NCBI GenBank assembly: GCA_963921935.1
Contig: OY998179.1
Span: 23,557,114-23,621,113, forward strand
Direction: 5' to 3'
Origin: Galeruca laticollis
Lineage: Eukaryota; Arthropoda; Insecta; Coleoptera; Chrysomelidae
Length of the DNA stretch: 64,000 bases
Numbering within the stretch: the first letter of the stretch is position 1; each line of letters opens with the position of its first letter. Under the pieces are notes generated by a model, which had not been told where the DNA came from, ran no database searches, and worked only from the letters and a program-made list of their open reading frames with translations. Position numbers and translations under genes: made by a program. Shown here one piece after another: positions 9,045 through 17,274 of the stretch.

Positions 9045-10022
9045 TTACGTGACTACATCTGTGCTTTGTATCCAGGTGTTGTGTTTTCTATCTAAACCTA
9101 ACCATGTAACAAACATCTTGTTGCCTTTTCTTTTAAGTACTTTCTCCACCAAGTAAATGTGTGGATTTGACGTTTTCTGTAGCTCTTCTTCGTAAAACCC
9201 TCCACTGATTGGGATACCTTGCAAGTCTTCGAGCAAATATGTGGTGGGATTGGTTATTTTAACTTTAATGATTTTGAATAGTTCAGTCGTCCAATTGGGT
9301 GTGTATCCCTTTTCAAAGACATGTTTCGACTTGCTTATACGAACAATATCACCAACTTTAAATTTACGAAGTCCGGCAATCTTTAGATGTGTATAGGTTT
9401 TGTTTAAAATATCTTTTTCGTTGGATTTATTGACATTGGAAGGTTTATATTTGGTTGTTGAATGTTTTGTGTTATTGTAATCTCGTGTAATTTTAGGGAG
9501 AATGTCAATCCATCTATAGGTACCATTTAAACTGAAATGTTTGTAAAGCTTTAATTTCAATGTTCTAATAACTCTTTCTGCCATAGAAGCTTTTTTCGTG
9601 CTAAATACACTATAATGATTAATCCCATGTTTTTTCATTAGTTGTTGAAACTTGCTGTTGTAAAATTCCGTTCCTTGGTCTGATTGGAGATTTTTAGGAA
9701 CTCGTTTTGTGTTGGTGAGAATGTCTGAGAATGCACGAGTTAACTCTTCACCGGTTTTTGTCTTTAATGGACGTGTCCATAAAAACTTTGAAAAGCAATC
9801 GATGACGACTAGTATCATTTTGTGATTTTTATTTTGATTAGCGTAAGGTCGCATTTCAGCTAAATCCATTTGCCATAAATCATCTATGCCTTTGACAATT
9901 GTACGTCTGCGTGGATAATTTTTACGTATAGGTTTATGGAGTTCGTTAACAAGCTGGACTTTGGATGACATGTTTCGTAAGCGCATGCACTTTCTAAACT
10001 GATGATCCATTACTCTTCTCAT
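9045..10022 (-). CDS. Retroviral-type (RVE) integrase with C-terminal chromodomain, 325 aa
   Basis: Catalyses insertion of the element, giving the 6-bp target duplication seen at its ends. The RVE core runs ~45-215. The acidic triad is Asp53 ('QMDLAEM'), Asp115 ('SDQGTEF') and Glu149 ('SMAERV'), with 33 residues between the last two by my count. A small beta-rich DNA-binding segment (~215-285) follows. The C-terminus (~288-325, 'YLVEKVLKRKGNKMFVTWLG...NTWI') is a chromodomain with the usual aromatic positions. The N-terminal HHCC zinc domain common in this family is absent or reduced to a short 'DHQFRKCMRLR' stretch. The start overlaps the upstream gene by 29 bases in another frame. Confidence 0.93.
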   Translation of the reverse strand: MRRVMDHQFRKCMRLRNMSSKVQLVNELHKPIRKNYPRRRTIVKGIDDLWQMDLAEMRPYANQNKNHKMILVVIDCFSKFLWTRPLKTKTGEELTRAFSDILTNTKRVPKNLQSDQGTEFYNSKFQQLMKKHGINHYSVFSTKKASMAERVIRTLKLKLYKHFSLNGTYRWIDILPKITRDYNNTKHSTTKYKPSNVNKSNEKDILNKTYTHLKIAGLRKFKVGDIVRISKSKHVFEKGYTPNWTTELFKIIKVKITNPTTYLLEDLQGIPISGGFYEEELQKTSNPHIYLVEKVLKRKGNKMFVTWLGLDRKHNTWIQSTDVVT

Positions 10023-10572
10023 CTATTTTCTTCTTTTGTTCAATTTCATGCTTCTTCTTCAAGTCCCTGTCCAAAACTTGAAACGAACGTTCTATGTATG
10101 TATTATACATATCGATCTTATCACTGATTAGAGTATTACTTTTCGACAATTTATCCTGTATTTCTTGTTTAAAACTCTCCAAATCATTTCTCAAAAATTC
10201 CTTGCCCATAGCAACTACCTCGTCGACGTATATTTTAGTTGCCATATCTCGAGCTCTGACGGGAGGATTTCTCGAAATAAATGCAGCAATTTCGTTGATT
10301 TTATTTTGATGAGATACCAATTGCGTTTGTAATGAGGGGATTATTGTTTTTTGAAGTGTTTCGAGCTCATTATGGTACACATGTAATTGTTCATCAACAT
10401 ATAGTTTGTTAGCAACATCGCTATTTGCAGTCGGCATCTTTACATTACAAATTTTTACGTTTTCTGCATCAATATTACCGTCTAGAGTATGTGGATACGA
10501 TACTTTCGGCATATACGGCTTAACCCGCTCATTAGCATGATTGCGGCGATGTCCAAACTTATCGACAGACAT
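9994..10572 (-). CDS. Coiled-coil, fibre-like Polinton protein, 192 aa
   Basis: No named family. The motif 'ANKLYVDEQL' (~53) recurs as 'ATKIYVDEVV' (~112). This 'A-x-K-x-YVD' unit is the type repeated in phage and viral trimeric fibre proteins. The rest (~65-105 and ~120-185) has heptad-like helical segments rich in Glu, Lys and Leu. It could be a trimeric fibre or spike component. That is inference from the repeat and from its place among virion genes. It overlaps the integrase start by 29 bases and lies 27 bases after the preceding gene of the block. Confidence 0.6.
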   Translation of the reverse strand: MSVDKFGHRRNHANERVKPYMPKVSYPHTLDGNIDAENVKICNVKMPTANSDVANKLYVDEQLHVYHNELETLQKTIIPSLQTQLVSHQNKINEIAAFISRNPPVRARDMATKIYVDEVVAMGKEFLRNDLESFKQEIQDKLSKSNTLISDKIDMYNTYIERSFQVLDRDLKKKHEIEQKKKIDEKSNGSSV

Positions 10573-10599
10573 GATTGAAATGATTATGTTTTCCGTTTG

Positions 10600-11727
10600 T
10601 TATTCAATTATATTGGCCTCTTTCAACTCATTGATTATTGCAATTATCTCGTTGTTGTGTGAGAATGAGGTGTTGCCAGCTTCCTTGGATGCAATCAGTA
10701 ATCTTAAACGGTCACACAGCTCATTGGGATCGTCCCAATAAATGTATTCCATCGGTTTTTCGTTGTATGACAAAAGAGGGCCACCACCACCACCGCCGCC
10801 GCCGACAACAAGACCTTTTCCTACATTAGTATATGGAGCGGTTTGAATGGATTGTTGTTGTTGTTGTTGTCGTTGTTTCTTTAATATTCGAGCTGATGGA
10901 GGTTTGGTTATAGTACTACTACTAATATTTGATGAGTCAGTTTTAAACAACGGTCTAATTATGTTGCGATACTTTTCGGTAGCAGTACTTTTCAGACGAT
11001 CTGCTGCATTGAGATGAGCTTTTGTTATTGTTAGCAGAGCTTTGTAATTATTCAAATCATCATCAGAGTATTCATTGGGATGATTGTAAAACACAAGCTG
11101 ATACAATCCCGAAGTCCCCGGTATATTTCCTTCTCCACCCCCCTCATCCTTCTCTCGTAATATGTTTATATTACCGTTTCTTTTATCGAATGCAATTCTA
11201 CGTCTGCCCAACATCCAACCAATTTCATCATTATATAATGGACCATAACTTCTATCAATTTCATCATCTTTGCGAAAGTAATCTTCAAGATATGGTTGAC
11301 TAATTATTGGATATTGATCTAAATAATCTTCTATGACATCACGCGAAACGTTGGGATGTGTGCCTATATCATAATCATCATAATAATAATCGTCTTCTCC
11401 TTCTTCATCATCATAACGTATATTTCCTGATTCATCCGTCTCGGCTATGGGTTTTGTATCGAGAAATGATACATCAGCATTTTTTTCTTTTTTTGTCGTT
11501 GTTTCCTCTTTTGGAGGGATGAATTTTGAAACTATGGCTTGTTGTAATGATTTTGAGGATTTGACCATTTCTTTTAGCGGTACAGATATCGGTTTAAATA
11601 GCTTATTTAGAGATGTATCATGTTCTGATTTTCCTAATTTTAACGCTAAATATTTCTTGCGAATAGATCTCGCCAATTCACTGATTTTTTTCTTACGCAT
11701 GGCAATAGCAACCTTATCGTTGGACAT
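10600..11727 (-). CDS. Low-complexity Polinton protein with poly-Gln and poly-Gly, 375 aa
   Basis: Unknown function. The N-terminus is basic and helical (~8-32, 'KKKISELARSIRKKYLALKLG'). An acidic Asp/Tyr-rich tract follows (~105-125). Residues ~170-270 look folded ('YNDEIGWMLGRRRIAFDKR', 'HPNEYSDDDLNNYKALL'). Then come a Gln run (~286-293, CAA/CAG repeats) and a Gly run (~310-318), and the protein ends in a short helical segment. Both homopolymers are triplet-repeat products and may vary in length between copies. The order folded domain, linker, helix suggests a structural or scaffold component, but this is inference. Confidence 0.7.
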   Translation of the reverse strand: MSNDKVAIAMRKKKISELARSIRKKYLALKLGKSEHDTSLNKLFKPISVPLKEMVKSSKSLQQAIVSKFIPPKEETTTKKEKNADVSFLDTKPIAETDESGNIRYDDEEGEDDYYYDDYDIGTHPNVSRDVIEDYLDQYPIISQPYLEDYFRKDDEIDRSYGPLYNDEIGWMLGRRRIAFDKRNGNINILREKDEGGGEGNIPGTSGLYQLVFYNHPNEYSDDDLNNYKALLTITKAHLNAADRLKSTATEKYRNIIRPLFKTDSSNISSSTITKPPSARILKKQRQQQQQQSIQTAPYTNVGKGLVVGGGGGGGGPLLSYNEKPMEYIYWDDPNELCDRLRLLIASKEAGNTSFSHNNEIIAIINELKEANIIE

Positions 11728-11751
11728 GGTGACGATGACTGAGGATAATGT

Positions 11752-12444
11752 CTAGTGCTTTATGAATTTATCGAATCCTTTACGGTACCTACCATTATTT
11801 AAAGCAAAATCTTTTACAATCACCAATGTTCCATAGTTGTTAGTAGTCGACCAGCATTCTGAGCAAATCTTTTTAAATTCTTCAAATGTCATGTCTGGTG
11901 ACACATGTTCCTCAAATATATGTTTTAGATTAATTTCATCCTGCTTGAATAACACAATCATATTACAATTGTCACGTATGAGCTGTTTTGGTATTTTCGA
12001 ATATGTTTGACATAAGTAGGCCGCGTCAATGAGCTTGTGCCTACACATTGAATAATATTCACGAATTTTCTGTTGTCCATCGCAGGCAACATCATCAAAT
12101 ATGAATATCGAGTTTGACTGCGCTTTATCTGGACTAATAATTTCCTCATTGTCTTTAAATGGAAAATAACCAACACCTTTAACTTCTCCTAAGACTTCTT
12201 GCAACAATTTATATTTTGGTTGAAATAACGACTTGGAATAAACGTAAACATTTTTGAATTTAGCACCATTTGGATCGAATAGGAGCGACAACATAACATT
12301 TGTCTTTCCACACCCACTAGGACCACAGATGATTGCACGAAAAGAATTTGGTAGTAGTTTACCATGTTTACCAACAGATGATGGATTAGAGGTAAAGTCC
12401 AAGTTTTCAATGGGTAGCGTCTGCTCTTGTTGAACGATCTTCAT
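11752..12444 (-). CDS. A32/FtsK-HerA-type genome packaging ATPase, 230 aa
   Basis: Motor that pumps viral DNA into capsids in this group. Walker A is 'GPSGCGKT' at residues 41-48. Walker B is 'SIFIFDDV' with acidic residues 117-118. A 'QTYSKIPKQLIRDN' segment (~156-169) fits the sensor/arginine region. Length is normal for Polinton ATPases and the frame is unbroken. It is the first gene of the minus-strand block and starts 71 bases from the start of the plus-strand phospholipase gene, so the two share a divergent promoter region. Confidence 0.95.
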   Translation of the reverse strand: MKIVQQEQTLPIENLDFTSNPSSVGKHGKLLPNSFRAIICGPSGCGKTNVMLSLLFDPNGAKFKNVYVYSKSLFQPKYKLLQEVLGEVKGVGYFPFKDNEEIISPDKAQSNSIFIFDDVACDGQQKIREYYSMCRHKLIDAAYLCQTYSKIPKQLIRDNCNMIVLFKQDEINLKHIFEEHVSPDMTFEEFKKICSECWSTTNNYGTLVIVKDFALNNGRYRKGFDKFIKH

Positions 12445-12515
12445 CTTGTGAAGAATTTTATTAGAGTGTTATTCTATAAATATGGATATCGCAGCATTAT
12501 CATACATCAGTCTTA
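12445..12515. promoter_or_regulatory. Divergent promoter region between ATPase and PLA2-like genes
   Basis: Only 71 bases separate the two opposed start codons. The stretch holds TTCTATAAATATGG, a TATA-like motif at ~12471-12484. It marks the switch point between the minus-strand and plus-strand gene blocks. Promoter function is inferred from geometry. Confidence 0.5.
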
Positions 12516-13332
12516 ATGTTGGTGTTTGAGGGAGAAGGTCTTTTGAATTCTCTAATAAATAAACTGCCATTCGAACTTCACTTGCCTACCTACAATTATT
12601 GTGGTCGTAAGTGAATATAACTTGTCTTTTTTTTTCGTTAAACATATATTACGTACATTTATAGCTGGAACAAAACTACAAAAGCGACTTGCACGTGGTG
12701 ACGCAGGCATTAATCCTTTAGACGACGCCTGCAAACAACACGATATAGCTTATTCGCAAAATAAATCTCTTGAAGAACGTCACAAAGCAGATAAGGAGTT
12801 GGAAGATAAGGCTTGGGCTCGAGTAAAATCAAAAGAGGGATCTTTTGGTGAAAAAGCTGCTGCATTACTTGTTACTGGTACCATGAAAGTGAAACGAAAG
12901 TTGGGAATGGGAAGTCGTCCAAAGAAACAACGACGTTCCTTTAATCGAGACGTAGTGCTAAAGGTGGGAAAATCAATGAAGAGAGGAGCATCTCTAAAAG
13001 AAAGCGCCTTGTTTGCCTTACGAGCAGCCAAATCACTTATTAAACAATTTGGTGGATCGAAGAAAATTGTTGTTCCTCGAGTGATACCAGTAAAATCTGG
13101 AGGTTTTCTACCACTTATACCTCTGTTTGCCGGTCTCTCAGCACTCGGAGCACTATCGGGTGGAGCTGCTGGGATTGCAAAGACTGTCATTGATGCAAAT
13201 AATGCTCGAAAAAAATTGGAAGAAGACCACCGCCATAATAAGGTTATGGAACATGTCGGAAATGGTTTATATCTGAAAAAGTATCCTAGTGGCAGAGGAT
13301 TTGGATTGTATTTAAAAAAAAACTCGCGATAA
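12516..13332 (+). CDS. Phospholipase A2-like protein (parvoviral VP1-type), interrupted by a 58-bp intron
   Basis: The PLA2-like domain of this type lets some non-enveloped viruses breach membranes. The catalytic 'ACKQHDIAYS' with its His-Asp pair is clear in the second exon, preceded by 'GDAGINPLDD'. A run of basic residues (~KRKLGMGSRPKKQRRSF) and a Gly/Ala-rich hydrophobic segment (near 13110-13190) follow. The long plus frame opens at an ATG at 12601, but that ATG lies six bases before a GTAAGT donor. An ATG at 12516 begins an upstream exon ending at 12606, a GT-AG intron fits 12607-12664, and the reading phase is kept across it. Without splicing the glycine-rich calcium loop is missing; with it the loop halves come together. 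The product would be 252 aa. The stop overlaps the presumed protease start region. Confidence 0.8.
12607..12664 (+). other. Candidate 58-bp spliceosomal intron in the PLA2-like gene
   Basis: Donor GTAAGT at 12607-12612, a T-rich middle and acceptor ...TTTATAG ending at 12664. The length is typical of short insect introns. Both flanking exons are open in one continuous phase (91 + 668 bases gives 253 codons including stop), and the split falls inside the conserved calcium loop. Confidence 0.75.
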
Positions 13333-13724
13333 AGCTACCCAATCGTCCACTGTACGACACCGATATTGCGCGTTATGCAAAATTATATAAAATCTCACAC
13401 TTTCGTGGTGTTTTCATGCGTGACACTCTACCTAAATCCGGTCCTCGACGACAACAAGAGTGTGCAGTGGTTAACTTGGACTCATCCAAAAACAGTGGAA
13501 CACATTGGGTAGCATATATAAAGAAAAACAATGTCATCGAGTATTTCGATTCATTTGGTAATTTGAAACCGCCCAAAGAACTTGTAAAGTATCTAGGAGG
13601 AGGAGGAAAAAATATTTTTTATAACAATAATCAGTATCAAAACTACGATCAAATCAATTGTGGACATTTGTGTTTGAAATTTCTACTTCAACATCCTTGG
13701 AACAATGGGAGAGGAGTGGGATGA
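13329..13724 (+). CDS. Adenain-like cysteine protease (PRO), start codon unclear
   Basis: Matures capsid proteins in this group. The catalytic set is visible. Counting from the ATG at 13416, these are His30 ('GTHWVAY'), Asp45 ('EYFDSFG'), Gln75 and Cys82 ('INCGHLCLKF'). The frame is open well upstream of 13416, and the residues encoded there (for example 'YDTDIARYAK' and 'HFRGVF') are typical of the N-terminus of this family. Yet no ATG is in frame: at 13329-13331 the codon is ATA, overlapping the upstream stop as ATAA. Either translation begins at 13416 and loses about 29 residues, or a non-AUG start or splicing is used. The C-terminus overlaps the next small gene by 20 bases. Confidence 0.85.
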   Translation: MKLPNRPLYDTDIARYAKLYKISHFRGVFMRDTLPKSGPRRQQECAVVNLDSSKNSGTHWVAYIKKNNVIEYFDSFGNLKPPKELVKYLGGGGKNIFYNNNQYQNYDQINCGHLCLKFLLQHPWNNGRGVG

Positions 13725-13998
13725 CATTAAAACATTATTAATGCAAAAGCCACGAAGTTTTACTGTTGATGCGCTGAAAAAAGTCCCCATTCAATATCTG
13801 ATTGGGTTTGTCAGCCCGTCTGAATTGTTGGATATATGGCATAAACTACCTAATGACTACAAAACAAATTTTGAGCTACAAATTCGTCTGCCGTGCTTCG
13901 TTCACTACAACCGTCCCGATTGGACAACGCATTGGGATGGTCCTGCAAGTTCTCAGGCATCTTGTTTTCTATGTCAAAGTGTATTAAATAAATCTTGA
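13705..13998 (+). CDS. Small Polinton protein after the protease, 97 aa
   Basis: No family recognised. It opens with a helical acidic segment ('GEEWDDIKTLLMQKPRSF', ~2-19) and ends in a Trp/Cys-rich tail ('DWTTHWDGPASSQASCFLCQ', ~73-92) with a CFLC pair that might bind metal. It overlaps the protease end by 20 bases in another frame and lies 56 bases before the minor capsid gene, so it is part of the late plus-strand gene block. A nested frame at 13802-13987 is a shadow. Confidence 0.6.
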   Translation: MGEEWDDIKTLLMQKPRSFTVDALKKVPIQYLIGFVSPSELLDIWHKLPNDYKTNFELQIRLPCFVHYNRPDWTTHWDGPASSQASCFLCQSVLNKS

Positions 13999-14054
13999 AC
14001 ATAGTTCTGTGTATTATTTAAAGTACCTTCATCCCTTGACATGCATCAGTCATC

Positions 14055-14795
14055 ATGTCGCAGTTGTTGAGAGTAAATAGCACAAATCACGTATTTACAT
14101 TCCAACCTCCTACGCCTATTGTACTCTATCCTGAGAAAGACTATGAGTTAGCACTACGTTCCTTCCACTCATACCATAGTATACCAAACATTGAAAATCG
14201 CAAATTTCACTACTACGATGACAACAACATGATGCAGAGTTTTGATATACCAACGGGATGTTACGAAATCGCTGATATTGAAGCGTTCATACTAGACAAG
14301 TTAGGTGGTGGTGGTGGTGGCACCAGCAATCCATTTGAAACTGTATTTGCGTTAAAACCCAATAATAATACGTTACAATGTATGATTTACAGTAAATATA
14401 GAATTCCGTTCGGCGAGCAGGATACTCCCAACTGTCTTGGCGACATATTGGGTTTTTCTAGACAGATACTCGAAGCCAAAAAATGGTACTCTTCAGATCT
14501 ACCCGTCAAAATTATAAAAGTATCTAGCATACGCTTCGAATGTAACATTACCACTGGAGCCTTTGACGCAGACAGACCTGCTCATACTATTTACGAATTA
14601 GTTATAAAAGTAGATCCTGGGTACGCCATTGACGAAACTCCACATAATTTACTTTATTTACCTGTTATACCACAACGTGAAATTACTAACGTTACTGTGT
14701 TGGCTTTGGACCAAGACGGACATCCTATCAACTTTCGTGGTGAAAAGAGTACCTTGGTGTTGGAGCTTAGAGCGAGAAGCAACAGATGGGATTGA
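14055..14795 (+). CDS. Minor capsid (penton) protein, single jelly roll, 246 aa
   Basis: Forms the capsid vertices in Polinton-like viruses. The order of segments is characteristic. It opens with 'NHVFTFQPPTPIVLYPEKDYELALRSF', a first strand pair at ~11-37. 'YYDDNNMMQSFDIPTGCYEIADIEAFI' follows (~54-80), and later 'CLGDILGF' (~131). A Gly run (~86-90) sits in a loop. Length matches the family and the frame is intact. It is followed by a micro-ORF whose ATG (14786) lies inside its end, then by the major capsid gene, the usual penton-then-capsid order. Confidence 0.85.
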   Translation: MSQLLRVNSTNHVFTFQPPTPIVLYPEKDYELALRSFHSYHSIPNIENRKFHYYDDNNMMQSFDIPTGCYEIADIEAFILDKLGGGGGGTSNPFETVFALKPNNNTLQCMIYSKYRIPFGEQDTPNCLGDILGFSRQILEAKKWYSSDLPVKIIKVSSIRFECNITTGAFDADRPAHTIYELVIKVDPGYAIDETPHNLLYLPVIPQREITNVTVLALDQDGHPINFRGEKSTLVLELRARSNRWD

Positions 14796-14938
14796 TAATT
14801 AATCATAAAAGACGTTCCGCTGCACATTCAGTTCCATTAGTTAAACGACGTCCTTCAAAGCAACAGCAGCAGCATCTTACGTTTGCTAACAAATTGTTCT
14901 TGCAATCTTTAGGCTTTTTGTTGAAAGAAAAACGATGA
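14786..14938 (+). CDS. Basic 50-aa micro-protein between the two capsid genes
   Basis: The ATG at 14786 lies within the last codons of the penton gene, and the stop TGA (14936-14938) overlaps the major-capsid ATG as ATGA. The product is strongly basic (HKRR ... KRRPSK) with a Gln run, and ends in 'FANKLFLQSLGFLLKEKR'. Both overlaps and the exact fit between two virion genes argue that it is translated. A small DNA-condensing or capsid-cement protein, comparable in role to adenoviral core peptides, is possible but is inference. Confidence 0.6.
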   Translation: MGLIINHKRRSAAHSVPLVKRRPSKQQQQHLTFANKLFLQSLGFLLKEKR

Positions 14939-16197
14939 CAACCATGTATGGAAAACGTTCTCGTATGAACGATATGCCTCCAATGTTTGATATCTATCGC
15001 AAGCCGAGATTCGATGAATCGATTCGCAAAGCTGAATACAGAACATATGCTCCGTTCATCAAATCGTTCAGTTGCAGTGACATTGTGGAATTTAGCATCA
15101 ATCAAGTTGATTCGTTTTTTGCAATGAACGAAACATTGTTGTGCATTAAAGGTTCGCTCAATATACATGGAGCCGGTGATGTAAAGCTGGCAAATAATTT
15201 TGGTGCTTTCCTTTTCGATTCGTGCACATACAGTGAAAGCGCAAGAGAAATGGAAACGGTTCGAGATCCTGGAATCGTGAGTGCTGTACGTGCCATGACG
15301 TGCTACAATCAAGAAGATTCCAATCATATGGCTATAGCAGGCTGGAATTATCCCAAAGATCCCATCCTTAATGCTCCAGATAAATCATTCAACCTACAAA
15401 TTCCTCTCAAGCACATTTTCAACATTTTCAATGACTATCCCATGATTACATGTGGACGGCAAACAATACGTTTGGTTCGAGCTCGAAACGATAATGATTG
15501 TGTATATATCACAGAAAAAAATGTTGCCGGTGTGACTTCCACTACAACTGTTAGCATAAACATTACCAACATCGAATTGAAAATCAAGCATATCTATCCT
15601 AATGATGATATTAAGTTGGAACTGATGAGGACCATTCAAAAGGATCAGCCTATAGTTATTCCATTTAGAAAGTGGGAGATACATGAACTGCCATCCATCA
15701 CCAGAAATGCTAGACGTGAAGTTTGGGCTGTTAAAACTACAACTTCAGTGGAACGACCTCGTTATGTTATTGTTTTCTTTCAAACCAACAAACGTGACAA
15801 CAACACAACTGATCCAACTTTATTTGACAATGCAGACATTCAAAGTATCAGGTTATCGCTAAATGGAGAGTATTATCCCAATGAAAGAATGCAGTTGGAT
15901 TTTACCAAGAATGATTACAATGAGGCATATTTCAACTATACTGAATTTTATCCTAGCTATATGAATTCGACACAGAAGCGTCCTCTGTTGGATTATTCCT
16001 CATTCAAGAGGCGTGCATTGTTTGTTATCGATTGCTCGAAACAAGAAGAAAGCATGAAGGCATCTACAGTTGATGTAAAACTTGACATTGAAGCAAACAT
16101 TGGTTTCCCCGAAAATACCAAAGTATATTGCATCATAATACACGATTGCGTAATGGAGTATTTCCCCCTCACCGAAATTGTTAAGAATTTAAACTAG
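14935..16197 (+). CDS. Major capsid protein, double jelly roll, 420 aa
   Basis: Forms the hexons of the icosahedral shell. The conserved block 'LQIPLKHIFNIFNDYP' with 'QTIRLVRARNDND' (~152-192) is the signature of the Polinton/adintovirus major capsid protein, lying at the end of the first barrel. The N-terminal region 'FIKSFSCSDIVEFSINQVDSFF' and the C-terminal 'VIDCSKQEESMKASTVDVKLDIEAN' are also usual for the group. It is full length, with no stops. The start shares ATGA with the upstream micro-ORF. A long opposite-strand frame (14803-15327) is a shadow. Confidence 0.93.
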   Translation: MTTMYGKRSRMNDMPPMFDIYRKPRFDESIRKAEYRTYAPFIKSFSCSDIVEFSINQVDSFFAMNETLLCIKGSLNIHGAGDVKLANNFGAFLFDSCTYSESAREMETVRDPGIVSAVRAMTCYNQEDSNHMAIAGWNYPKDPILNAPDKSFNLQIPLKHIFNIFNDYPMITCGRQTIRLVRARNDNDCVYITEKNVAGVTSTTTVSINITNIELKIKHIYPNDDIKLELMRTIQKDQPIVIPFRKWEIHELPSITRNARREVWAVKTTTSVERPRYVIVFFQTNKRDNNTTDPTLFDNADIQSIRLSLNGEYYPNERMQLDFTKNDYNEAYFNYTEFYPSYMNSTQKRPLLDYSSFKRRALFVIDCSKQEESMKASTVDVKLDIEANIGFPENTKVYCIIIHDCVMEYFPLTEIVKNLN

Positions 16198-16242
16198 AAT
16201 GTGCTACTGCTGCTGCACGTTAGTATTCTAGCAATCATCATC

Positions 16243-16719
16243 ATGAGAGTTGCATTCGTGGACATCCAAGGATTCGTCGTTGATGGATGCTTTGTTCCCA
16301 AAGAACTCACCATCGAGATTGGTTTTAAGCAGAGTCACTACATGTTTTTGCCACCTCAATCGTTTGATACATTAAGTCAGCGTGATAAGAAAACTGTGAA
16401 ATACCTGGAAAAAAATGTGCATGGCATTCGATACTCTTCAGGTGACATCGAGTATAGCGAAATAAATGTAATATTGGAAACTAAGCTGTTGTATGCTGCA
16501 GACTTCATTTACGTACGCGGACAGCAAAAGGCTGAATTTCTACAAAAGAAATGTCACATTTTTAGTGTCTTTCCCATCATTATTGACGTCTGCAAGTTTG
16601 ATGGTACATCATTGGCAACTGGAAACTTTGAACGTGATTCCTGTCACGCCACTGGAGGATCCTCCAGAAATGTACAATATCTCCGACAATGGTTTTTAAA
16701 TATTGCGTTACCTTTGTAA
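16243..16719 (+). CDS. Last plus-strand Polinton protein, 158 aa, unknown (RNase-H-fold-like?)
   Basis: I chose the first in-frame ATG at 16243; earlier codons of the frame lack ATG. The beginning 'MRVAFVDIQGFVVDGCFVPKELTIEIG' has the beta-Asp-beta look of RNase-H/exonuclease folds, and 'YVRGQQKAEFL' lies near 110. This kind of protein is common near capsid genes in insect Polintons, but I cannot name it firmly. The C-terminal ~30 residues differ in frame from the relic copy at 1925-2090: a 7-base insertion shifts the frame, a 1-base loss in a T-run shifts it again, and the same '..LPL' ending is reached. AATAAA follows at ~16733. Confidence 0.6.
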   Translation: MRVAFVDIQGFVVDGCFVPKELTIEIGFKQSHYMFLPPQSFDTLSQRDKKTVKYLEKNVHGIRYSSGDIEYSEINVILETKLLYAADFIYVRGQQKAEFLQKKCHIFSVFPIIIDVCKFDGTSLATGNFERDSCHATGGSSRNVQYLRQWFLNIALPL

Positions 16720-17009
16720 TTATTATATCAATAATAAATGATTTTTTTAAAGTGGATTTTTTTTTACACACACCATTTAGACGTCCCACTCAACAAACTA
16801 AATATCTTTTTTAACAAGAAACGTATAAGAAACAACCCCTGTATACATTTTATGACAAAGAATCATAGACACTTTTGATTTCACTCGTATGCTGTGAAGG
16901 CATCAATCTTGGAATATTAAAATGTAAAGTGCAACTTTCAAAATTACGTGGGGTCACTGACACCCAACGCAAAGTGTTAAAACCCAAATAAGACATTTAT
17001 AAATAAACC

Positions 17010-17088
17010 ATGATAGCGCAACGGTTACGGACTGTGTTAGGAACGAGAAGATGCTGTGTGTTCTTAGTTCGAATTTCACAGACATCCA
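17010..17088 (+). ncRNA. Degenerate second copy of the tRNA-like unit
   Basis: It has the same A-box string and the same 'GTGTTAGGAACGAGAA' centre as the TIR copy. The B box reads TAGTTCGAATTTC and the T stem is partly lost. CCA (17086-17088) and a T-run are kept. It lies in the upstream unit of a direct duplication just inside the right TIR. Confidence 0.5.
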
Positions 17089-17274
17089 TTTTTTTTCAAT
17101 TTTATAAATTGCATGATTTTTTTTTTCAAGCGGATTTTTTTTTTACATACACACCATATGAAATTTAGACGTCCCACTCAACTATCTTTTTTAACAAGAG
17201 CGCCAAAAGTATCTGGGGTCACTGACACCCAACGGATGAAGGTAAAACCCAAATAAGAAATTTATACAAATAAC

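Noticed and set aside
12780..13190. 136-aa minus-strand ORF opposite the PLA2-like gene
   Set aside because: Antisense shadow of a gene with a clear family signature.
14803..15327. 174-aa minus-strand ORF opposite the major capsid gene
   Set aside because: Antisense shadow; Cys/Arg-rich by accident of the opposite frame.
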